This document shows positions 31,938 to 38,087 of a stretch of DNA of 38,087 nt, piece after piece; position 1 is the first letter of the stretch, and each line of letters begins with the position of its first letter. Below the pieces are notes generated by a model. That model did not search any database, was not told where the DNA came from, and saw nothing but the letters and a program-made list of their open reading frames with translations. A program made the translations under genes and the position numbers. The stretch comes from Cyanobacteria bacterium REEB446 (GTDB lineage Bacteria; Cyanobacteriota; Vampirovibrionia; LMEP-6097), in the NCBI GenBank assembly GCA_018970325.1, contig JAGWWP010000020.1:1-38087 (forward strand), read 5' to 3'.

Positions 31938-33491
31938 GTGCTAAATACCACTTCCGAACAAGCTAAGCCTAGAGAGCCTGTTGGACTAGTCAGCCAACAA
32001 GCAGTTAAGCACGTTAATCAAACAGTAAATAAAAACACTCTTTCCGCGAAACAAGCTCAATTAGCAGAAAACTCTGTTCATGATACTAAAACATTATCAA
32101 GTAGAGTGAATATCCATGAGACAGAAGAATTTAAAGATTTTCTACATTCTTTTAAAGAGCTTTTAAACGGTTCCTCCCCTCAAGAAAATATTAACCTTGA
32201 AATATTAAAAACCTTTCTCCAGGCTAGTGCTGGAATTATTAAAGGTTCTCATTTAGAGGAATCACATCAAGATTTACATAATTTTACGGATACTGCTATA
32301 AAAAATTCTCTAGCCGAAATAAATCTTGATATTCCGCATCAGAAATCTGAACTTAGCGTAAAAGATACTTTTAAAGAATTAATCGAAGGTATTTATACCC
32401 AAGCACCTCAGTTAATTAAAAAAATCCAAGAAGATGTAGATCCAGCCCTGCCTAAATATACTAATAAAACTTTTGAGAACATCTTCAATTTTATTAAACC
32501 TTTAACAGATCTCATTACCAAAAACCAAATGCTACTTGCCAAATTTGGTTCAGTAGCTCATGGATTAGATGCTTTCGTCAGAGTTACTAATATAGGCAAA
32601 GCCTTCGAAGGACAAATTGGCTCACTATCTATGTGGTGGTCAAAAATCATGAATCCACTTGGAAATATTTTAATGGGTTTTGAATCCTTGGCTAAAAATG
32701 ATTTAGTAGACGCCTTAACACGATTTTCGATGATCGCGAAATTTACAGTAAAAGAAGCCCCAAATCTAGGAATACCATTAGGGATATTTCTTTCTCATAA
32801 AATGGCAGTATTAACCGCACAAAACACTGGCATAATACCAAATCTACAGAAATCTTTCAGCAGTATGGGTGAATCAGTCAGCTATTACACTAATCTTTAT
32901 AAAAAATTCCTAGGCACTCTTGCAAGTGAGCTTAAAGAAAATGTCAGTATACCTAAAAAACTTGAAAATCTTGCCACACTTTATAGCTACCCCGTCCTTG
33001 CAATTTCCTCATTAATCGGTAGCCTCACTATCAAAGATCAGTTAAATACTCCTTATGCACGCTTAATAGGTCTTTTAAGAAATTCTTCTGGTGGTCTCTG
33101 TGACGTCACTTTTACGGCTCAAAGAATGCGGAAGCTAGAACAACGAGCTCAAGAAAACCAAGAAGAAAAGCCTAAGCTAGGAGAGATGATGAAAGATTAT
33201 CAAATCAGCTTTATGTTGAAATATTTAATGAATTCATTATTAGATTTAAGTATGAGATTCTGGAATCAAGAAAAATCAGTTATCATTCAATCACAAATAT
33301 CCAATTCCATCTATGAGATGGCTAACGCTGAATCAGGGGCAGATCATGATGAACCCGCTCCAAAAATCAAAAAGCTCGCTCCAGACGCTGCTAACAACAT
33401 AGTCAATTTCACAAGCAAGCTAAAACCCTTACTTGAATTATCAAATAGTCGTAATGAGGAAAAGATCTTAGCCAAAGCAAAAGCTGCTTAG
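31938..33491 (+). CDS. Unknown protein, paralog family member 2
   Basis: This 517-residue protein starts with GTG. The first 190 residues are charged, helix-rich and not shared. Residues about 200-440 repeat the family domain: HGLDAF (208-213), WWSK (233-236), KNDLVDALTRF (253-263), LISSLIGSLTIKD-type segment (AISSLIGSLTIKD) and GLLRNSSGGLCDVTF. The spacing from WWSK to KND equals that in member 1. The C-terminus is charged with short helices. It has no signal peptide. It shares a strand with member 3, 10 bp away, so the two are probably cotranscribed. Confidence 0.72.
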   Translation: MLNTTSEQAKPREPVGLVSQQAVKHVNQTVNKNTLSAKQAQLAENSVHDTKTLSSRVNIHETEEFKDFLHSFKELLNGSSPQENINLEILKTFLQASAGIIKGSHLEESHQDLHNFTDTAIKNSLAEINLDIPHQKSELSVKDTFKELIEGIYTQAPQLIKKIQEDVDPALPKYTNKTFENIFNFIKPLTDLITKNQMLLAKFGSVAHGLDAFVRVTNIGKAFEGQIGSLSMWWSKIMNPLGNILMGFESLAKNDLVDALTRFSMIAKFTVKEAPNLGIPLGIFLSHKMAVLTAQNTGIIPNLQKSFSSMGESVSYYTNLYKKFLGTLASELKENVSIPKKLENLATLYSYPVLAISSLIGSLTIKDQLNTPYARLIGLLRNSSGGLCDVTFTAQRMRKLEQRAQENQEEKPKLGEMMKDYQISFMLKYLMNSLLDLSMRFWNQEKSVIIQSQISNSIYEMANAESGADHDEPAPKIKKLAPDAANNIVNFTSKLKPLLELSNSRNEEKILAKAKAA

Positions 33492-33501
33492 CACTTTATA
33501 G

Positions 33502-34638
33502 ATGAACATAAGCCTCCAGACGACTGAAGAATACACACACAAGCTTTATCCTAGAGTAATTAAGCAAGAAATGCTTTCCACTCAAGCACATGAGGGAAAA
33601 GAAAACATAGAAAATGGAATTATAAATAAGCCTCCTGTAAACTCAGAGAGTAAAGAACAGGAACAAAAAGAACAGGAACAAGTGGAGAATATACATAATC
33701 CAACGAAAACTGATTCTAGTTCCCTAAACCCTATTCTCAAGCTCTATCAAAATAATTCAGAATCCCTAAATAAACTTGCAATGTCTGGTTCCTACGTAGG
33801 TATAGCATTACATGGACTCGCTGCCGCAGCACCATTTCTAAATTTCATCCCCAAACCAGTAAAAGAATTGACCGATAAATTAGCTACTTTCTACTCACGC
33901 TACCTAAGTGGTGTTCCCATGATGATTTTCTCCATGCCACAGTTTATCGCCAAAGATACGATTAAGGCTCTTGCTCAAATTAGTGCTGCTGTATCATTTC
34001 CTTTTATTAAAACCGTCGAAAATATGCCAGTAGGATCTAGCCTTTTCTGTGGAATAAAAACTGCGATAGAAGCTATCGAAGAATACAAAGGACCAAAAGT
34101 TAATAGGAAATCTGACTCTCTATTACATCAGATAGAAGAATTCACATCTAACTACGGACGCATGTGGAAAGATTCCTTATCAAAACTATTATCAAAAGAA
34201 GGTTCACTGGAAGAAAAATTCCGTAATTTCTGTAATATCACATTTCTACCTGGTTATTCTGTAGCTCAAGGCTTGGGAATGCTCTTCTGTAAAGAACGTA
34301 TCTCAGATAAAACTAGCTCTAAATTAATAGATGGAATTGCAAGAGGAACTAGAACTGAACGTGGCATTCTAGGAGTCTTTACTGATATATTCCTGCTTGG
34401 TTCTAAAATAGCTGCGGCGAGGACTGTCGGCATAACTTTTGCTGGTAGCAGCCTACTTTCCTTAACTACACCTTGGGTAGATAAAATATTCAATAAACAT
34501 CCAAAAGAAACTCAGGAGAAAATTCTTAATATTCTTGGACAGACCTGCAAGGCTCTTGATGAATTAGGTAATGTTCTTTGGTCTAAAATACCAAAAGAAC
34601 CTAACATCAACAACTCAAATTTAGCAGCAGTTTCTTAA
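33502..34638 (+). CDS. Unknown protein, paralog family member 3
   Basis: This 378-residue protein has a Gln/Glu-rich start (KEQEQKEQEQ near 51). The family domain spans about 90-370: LHGLAAAAPF (103-112), FYSRY (130-134), AKDTIKALAQI (150-160), then GLGMLFCKE and GIARGTRTERGILGVFTDIF. It is the most divergent of the three but keeps the same spacing and the same order of motifs. Hydrophobic stretches (MMIFSMPQF, VGITFAGSSLLSL) suggest a membrane-bound or membrane-adjacent protein. It is the second gene behind member 2. Confidence 0.7.
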   Translation: MNISLQTTEEYTHKLYPRVIKQEMLSTQAHEGKENIENGIINKPPVNSESKEQEQKEQEQVENIHNPTKTDSSSLNPILKLYQNNSESLNKLAMSGSYVGIALHGLAAAAPFLNFIPKPVKELTDKLATFYSRYLSGVPMMIFSMPQFIAKDTIKALAQISAAVSFPFIKTVENMPVGSSLFCGIKTAIEAIEEYKGPKVNRKSDSLLHQIEEFTSNYGRMWKDSLSKLLSKEGSLEEKFRNFCNITFLPGYSVAQGLGMLFCKERISDKTSSKLIDGIARGTRTERGILGVFTDIFLLGSKIAAARTVGITFAGSSLLSLTTPWVDKIFNKHPKETQEKILNILGQTCKALDELGNVLWSKIPKEPNINNSNLAAVS

Positions 34639-34666
34639 AATTAGCTAAAAAATAAGCTTTTAGATA

Positions 34667-34695
34667 TTTACAAAAGAAATTCCACTGATTATACT
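34667..34695 (+). promoter_or_regulatory. Predicted sigma-70 promoter for the small exported protein, near leaderless
   Basis: TTTACA (34667-34672), 17-bp spacer, TATACT (34690-34695). The expected start of transcription is about 34702, which is the first base of the ATGATG start of the next gene. The transcript would have almost no leader, and GAGG just before the ATG would not be transcribed as an SD in that case. Confidence 0.6.
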
Positions 34696-34701
34696 TGAGG
34701 C

Positions 34702-34962
34702 ATGATGAAAAAATTGATCAGTTCTTTAGTTGTTCTTGGTTTTGTATCTACTCCAGCTTTTGCTGATGGTGTTTACAAATCAAAGCCTACATGCAAAGGT
34801 GGCAAGTGTAAAACTTGTGATTTTGGTTGTGGACTTTGGAAAGCTACTAAATTCACTCTTAAGCTTCCATTCAGAATCGTTACTTCAACAGGTAAAGGTG
34901 TTTATGATCTTGTTGTTGATCAAGATTTCTCTGGATTTGAAGAAGGTTACGAATTAATCTAG
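34702..34962 (+). CDS. Small exported Cys-rich protein
   Basis: This 86-residue protein has a clear signal peptide (MMKKLISSLVVLGFVSTPAFA, cleavage after residue 21). The mature part has four cysteines in CKGGKCKTCDFGC, then a positively charged amphipathic stretch (WKATKFTLKLPFRIVTSTGKGVYDLV) and an acidic end. I do not know its family. The design of a short Cys motif followed by an amphipathic glycine-containing segment recalls the larger secreted protein at 5959-6735. Either of the two ATGs (34702 or 34705) could start it. Confidence 0.7.
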   Translation: MMKKLISSLVVLGFVSTPAFADGVYKSKPTCKGGKCKTCDFGCGLWKATKFTLKLPFRIVTSTGKGVYDLVVDQDFSGFEEGYELI

Positions 34963-34988
34963 TATAGTTTTACTGAACAATTAATATT

Positions 34989-36179
34989 ATGTTTCAAAGC
35001 TCGGATTTTCAGCGTTATGATGAATCCGAGCTTTGGATTTTTCATGACTATTATTTTAAAAATATTGGTTTAAAAGCATGGGATTCTGGTGCTATACCTT
35101 TTGCTGGTGCTACGAATTATAGCGAAGCTAGTAAAAAAGCCCTGCTCTTAATAGAAAATCTTCGTCTCTGCGGCCTAGAAAATTCGGATGACACTATAAA
35201 AATTCTTGAAATTGGTGCTGGCTCTGGAGCTTTTGCTGAAAATTTCTTATTAGCTTTTGAAAATATCTGCCTGACTGAAGATTTAAATTTCCATAAACGC
35301 TTAAAATACTTTCTTACAGATTATTCTCAGTTCACCTTAGATGAGCTTCAAAGAAAAAAACGCCTGAAAGAATTTCCTAATATTATATTTCAAAACTATG
35401 ATGCACTAGAGGATCTGAAAAGCAGCTCACTAAGCGCTTCTGTCGGGTCATTCCACTGCATTTTATCTACATATCTTCTAGATCAGCTTCCTTGCAGGGT
35501 TATAGCGAAGATAGATAATAAATATAAGGAAAAGTACATTAAATTAATTATTCCAGAAAAATACCTAAATGATGAAAAACTACTCAATGAGAGGCTTTTA
35601 AAGAAAAAAAATTGGATTAAAAAAATAAGAAAAGTCTTTCACTATGAAGAGATCGATGATGAAGACGATATTCCAACTGAAGATTTCGAAATTCTAAAAA
35701 CCTGTTTTAGAAAAACTAAAGAATCGACTATCATTTACTCCTATGGAGCAAAAATAGCTCTTGAAAATTCTTTTAAATTACTGCATCCAAAAAACGGCTT
35801 AATTATAGCCTCTGATTTTAATGCCGCCGCCCGAGGCGGCGTCGACCTCTACGAGCCATGTTATTACGGAAACTCACTCGCCCAGCCAGTTAATTTCGAT
35901 TTTCTCTATAAATCTTTTGCTAAACAACAAAAAGTAGTTCTCTTTGAAGACCCTATCAGACCTTTACATACTTTAATTATTTGTGGAGAAAATTTCGAGC
36001 ACCCTTTAAGGCTAGGAATCACTTATGAACGGGTTTTTAAACAAAATATGATATTAAGAATGTTTTATCAGTTTCTTTTAGAAATTAAACAAAGCATATA
36101 CATCCTTTTAATAATAAGCATGCTCTACGCAGCCTATTATATTTTCACTCTATACGAGCAAAATTTTTCTGCCCCATAA
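34989..36179 (+). CDS. Class I SAM-dependent methyltransferase-like protein with C-terminal membrane anchor
   Basis: In this 396-residue protein the SAM-binding motif I is ILEIGAGSGAF (72-82), followed by a motif-II-like FLTDYS region and a further Rossmann strand, as in class I methyltransferases. The N-terminal part (GAIPFAGATNYSEASKK) is not a domain I can name. A transmembrane segment near the C-terminus (about 365-388, YILLIISMLYAAYYIF) suggests anchoring to the inner membrane. Substrate unknown; the layout is loosely like MidA/NDUFAF7 proteins. The 3' end overlaps the recombinase-like gene by 35 bp. Confidence 0.7.
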   Translation: MFQSSDFQRYDESELWIFHDYYFKNIGLKAWDSGAIPFAGATNYSEASKKALLLIENLRLCGLENSDDTIKILEIGAGSGAFAENFLLAFENICLTEDLNFHKRLKYFLTDYSQFTLDELQRKKRLKEFPNIIFQNYDALEDLKSSSLSASVGSFHCILSTYLLDQLPCRVIAKIDNKYKEKYIKLIIPEKYLNDEKLLNERLLKKKNWIKKIRKVFHYEEIDDEDDIPTEDFEILKTCFRKTKESTIIYSYGAKIALENSFKLLHPKNGLIIASDFNAAARGGVDLYEPCYYGNSLAQPVNFDFLYKSFAKQQKVVLFEDPIRPLHTLIICGENFEHPLRLGITYERVFKQNMILRMFYQFLLEIKQSIYILLIISMLYAAYYIFTLYEQNFSAP

Positions 36180-36975
36180 TATCCTGTAAAAAAACTTGGT
36201 GAGCTCCTCTGGTTTTCATATGTTTTATAAAACTATTTCGCAGTATCGAAGCTGATATTTTCTTTTCTATTCCAGCTGCTTCAGCCTTGGCTTGAATAGT
36301 GCGATAGACCTCTCTTGCACTAATATTAAAAAGCCTATCTACTGATTTTAAATTATTATCACTAATATATTTTTCTAATAAAAGCTTCACTGAATCTATC
36401 ATCGGTACTAATCTTGACTTAGAAGTAGAAGAACGATTTATAAAAATAATCTCTTCAGCAAAAGAAATATCCTCTATCGTAAGTGCTAAAAGCTCATTTA
36501 CCCTTAAACCACAGGAATACAGTAATTCTAAAAGTAAATCAGTCCGCAAGTCGGACTGCTCGCAATCTTCAATTTCTGCGTTTTCGCCCGCCTCATTTTT
36601 GACTTTACTTAAAAGTAAATCGACCTCCTCTTCACTTAAAATTTCAGCTTTTTTATTACGATACTGCGTATCCCGCACTATCTGAGTAAAAGGATCACGT
36701 GAGACTAGAGAATTTTCTTTAAGCCAATTCCACATTTTATGCACAGCAGTTAATTTTCTATTAACGGCAGCCGTACTAGCACCAGATTTCCTGATTTCCT
36801 GAGAAAAACATTCTAAATTATCAGCATTCAAATCTATTATCTTGAAATCCTCTCCAAGATTGGCTCTTACAAAGTTAGAAAAATCAATTAAATCTCTTTT
36901 ATAGAGCCTGAGCGTATTATAGCTAAGTCCACTAAAATTTTCTAAATAATCAAGAAACTCTACAACGACCTGCAT
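36145..36975 (-). CDS. XerC/D-like tyrosine recombinase, probably inactive
   Basis: This 276-residue protein has the SAM-like N-terminal DNA-binding domain (1-110) and the start of the catalytic domain. The first Arg is kept (GLRVNEL, Arg158), as are the Lys (STSKSRLVPM, Lys186) and the second Arg (ILRNSF, Arg246). But the usual HxLRH reads SxLRN (243-247), the LGH motif is MGQ (267-269), and the chain stops at residue 276, before the position of the nucleophilic Tyr. So the catalytic His residues and Tyr are missing. It may be a decayed gene or a non-catalytic partner. A repeat-derived insert (ENAEIEDCEQSD) lies in the loop at 131-142. Confidence 0.8.
   Translation of the reverse strand: MQVVVEFLDYLENFSGLSYNTLRLYKRDLIDFSNFVRANLGEDFKIIDLNADNLECFSQEIRKSGASTAAVNRKLTAVHKMWNWLKENSLVSRDPFTQIVRDTQYRNKKAEILSEEEVDLLLSKVKNEAGENAEIEDCEQSDLRTDLLLELLYSCGLRVNELLALTIEDISFAEEIIFINRSSTSKSRLVPMIDSVKLLLEKYISDNNLKSVDRLFNISAREVYRTIQAKAEAAGIEKKISASILRNSFIKHMKTRGAHQVFLQDIMGQKNFARIE
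36540..36592 (-). repeat. Repeat copy in frame inside the xerC-like gene
   Basis: In sense, AAAACGCAGAAATTGAAGAT gives ENAEIED, in the same frame as the other in-gene copies. It is followed by a hairpin with 7-bp arms CAGTCCG (36540-36546) and CGGACTG (36552-36558). It occupies the surface loop before LRTDLLLELLYSCGLRV, where homologs are shorter. Confidence 0.82.
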
Positions 36976-37036
36976 ATTATAATTCTAAATTAGATAGTCT
37001 CTCAAACACAGATAAAGCTCAAGAAGATATTTAAAT

Positions 37037-37756
37037 ATGACAGAAAAGAAAAAAATTTTCGCGGTTATCCCTGCTGGTGGCATGGGTACCAGAATGAACA
37101 GTCGCAAACCTAAACAATTCCTCACGATATTTGATCAGCCGATATTAGCAGTGACTATCAGAGCCTTAGCAAATACTGGACTATTCAGTAAGTTTATTAT
37201 CCCTAGTATAGACCTCGTAATGACTAAAAAATTAGTAGAACAAAAATTACCTTATCTAGATATCAGCATAGTTAAAAATGGAAAAACGCGCCAAATGAGC
37301 GTCCACAGTGGCTTAGATTTTATTAAAACTCTAGATGAACAGCCAGATTTAATCCTAGTACATGACGCTGTTCGTGTATTGATCACAAAAGAAACTATAA
37401 ACAAAGTAGTCGACAAAGCGATAGAGACTGGAGCTGCGATAGCTAGCAACAGGATCTACGATACTTTAAAACTCAGCCAATCAGAAGCTGATGAAGATAT
37501 ATTAATCAAAAAAAATATTTCTCGTGAGAACATGTGGCAGGCACAAACGCCACAAGTCTTTAAATCAGAGATAATACTCTCGGCTTACGATAAAGCTAAA
37601 AATGACCATTTTGAAGGTACTGACTCCGCGAGCCTTGTAGAGAGATTAGGAATCCCTATTCATTTAGTAGAGACTACTAGATTTAATTTTAAAATCACCA
37701 CTCCCGAAGATTTAGAAATCGCAGAGATTATACTTTCTCATAGGAAAGATAATTAA
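37037..37756 (+). CDS. ispD: 2-C-methyl-D-erythritol 4-phosphate cytidylyltransferase
   Basis: This 239-residue nucleotidyltransferase of the MEP (non-mevalonate) isoprenoid pathway joins CTP and MEP. The motifs are IPAGGMGTRM with KPKQF near the start (CTP and Lys sites), VHDAVRVLI (the VHDAxR motif), QAQTPQVF and ETTRFNFKITTPEDLEIAE at the end, all in IspD order. The length is normal. It is divergent from the recombinase-like gene, and the partial gene behind it starts about 90 bp downstream. No ispF is fused. Confidence 0.95.
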   Translation: MTEKKKIFAVIPAGGMGTRMNSRKPKQFLTIFDQPILAVTIRALANTGLFSKFIIPSIDLVMTKKLVEQKLPYLDISIVKNGKTRQMSVHSGLDFIKTLDEQPDLILVHDAVRVLITKETINKVVDKAIETGAAIASNRIYDTLKLSQSEADEDILIKKNISRENMWQAQTPQVFKSEIILSAYDKAKNDHFEGTDSASLVERLGIPIHLVETTRFNFKITTPEDLEIAEIILSHRKDN

Positions 37757-37845
37757 GTCTGTGATAAAAAATGCTATTCCTTGCATTTTTCAGCGGACCC
37801 CTAAGTAGAATATCAAAAAACAAATTTGACATACTTTCCAAAGTA

Positions 37846-38087
37846 ATGGCTATTCAAAATAATAGCAACCTATTTTTAAATTTACCTCCGAAAACTCAGG
37901 AGCGGGTATCTAATTTAGCTACAGGCTTAATCGCAGCAATCAAAGACGATACACCTATCAGCCCAGATTCACTATTAGGATTTCTCACTAATTTAATCAG
38001 AGGTGAAAAGCCAAGCGAAGCAAGCACTAATACTCAAGAGTGGCTAGAATTACTACAAAGTACTAACAATCACAAAAAGAAAAAACA
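37846..38087 (+). CDS. Partial unknown protein (runs off window)
   Basis: An ORF with ATG at 37846 stays open for 80 codons to the window edge (MAIQNNSNLFLNLPPKTQER at its start). An in-frame ATG at 37771 would add 25 residues (MLFLAFFSGPL...), which look less like a natural start. There is no good SD at either. The visible part is polar and helical and gives no family match. Coding status is moderate because only the first part is seen. Confidence 0.5.
   Translation, partial: MAIQNNSNLFLNLPPKTQERVSNLATGLIAAIKDDTPISPDSLLGFLTNLIRGEKPSEASTNTQEWLELLQSTNNHKKKK

Noticed and set aside
1-38087. tRNA genes, CRISPR arrays, insertion sequences or prophage
   Set aside because: No T-loop plus acceptor pattern, no regular spaced repeats and no transposase or phage structural genes were seen; the only recombinase-like gene lacks catalytic residues.

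Overview
The window is AT-rich bacterial chromosome with tightly packed housekeeping genes on both strands. It has no rRNA, recognisable tRNA, insertion sequence or CRISPR array. A pipY/yggS-sepF pair, a Ski2-type helicase, nuoH-nuoI, a MEP-pathway gene (ispD) and a flagellin together suggest a flagellated, non-photosynthetic relative of Cyanobacteria (Melainabacteria/Vampirovibrionia-like). That placement is an inference from gene content and not proven here.

Layout. 1-1465: start of a DEAD-box helicase, a TPP riboswitch with a thiamine-binding protein gene, and an exported M48 metalloprotease. 1460-11260 (minus strand): ribH, miaB, a Ski2-like helicase, a secreted coiled-coil/glycine-rich protein, deoA, atpG, murQ and an oligopeptide ABC ATPase. 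11333-16072: proC, four unrecognised or weakly recognised ORFs including a bacterial Ig-like protein, a MATE transporter and an EVE-domain protein. 16174-21027 (plus strand): pfk of the pyrophosphate type, lysC, fabZ, nuoH and nuoI, arranged like an operon. 21024-25795 (minus): a YiiX-like permuted cysteine hydrolase, mdh, hflX and an aminotransferase. 25840-29537 (plus): plsC, flagellin, three palindromes including a strong terminator, yggS/pipY and sepF. 29521-34962: dprA, a cluster of three paralogous proteins of unknown function, and a small exported Cys-rich protein. 34989-38087: a membrane-anchored methyltransferase-like protein, a XerC-like recombinase that lacks catalytic residues, ispD and a partial ORF.

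The most notable feature is a dispersed repeat family. At least nine copies share a core close to ACGCAGAAATTGGAGTT, and a tenth diverged copy is likely. Several lie inside protein genes (oppF twice, murQ, dprA, xerC and probably ribH), always in the sense direction and always in the same frame, so that they add an acidic peptide of the type EDDENAEIGV. Others lie between genes. Two long copies have the same 120-bp length and end in inverted repeats whose sequences differ between copies but stay self-complementary. One of them is flanked by a 6-bp direct repeat, so 120+6 bp keeps the reading frame of oppF. This resembles the behaviour of the Rickettsia palindromic elements, but the sequence is not one I recognise.

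Other points of interest are convergent neighbours that repeatedly overlap at their 3' ends, a predicted leaderless promoter, the PPi-type motifs of the phosphofructokinase, and the three-paralog cluster at 30.6-34.6 kb.
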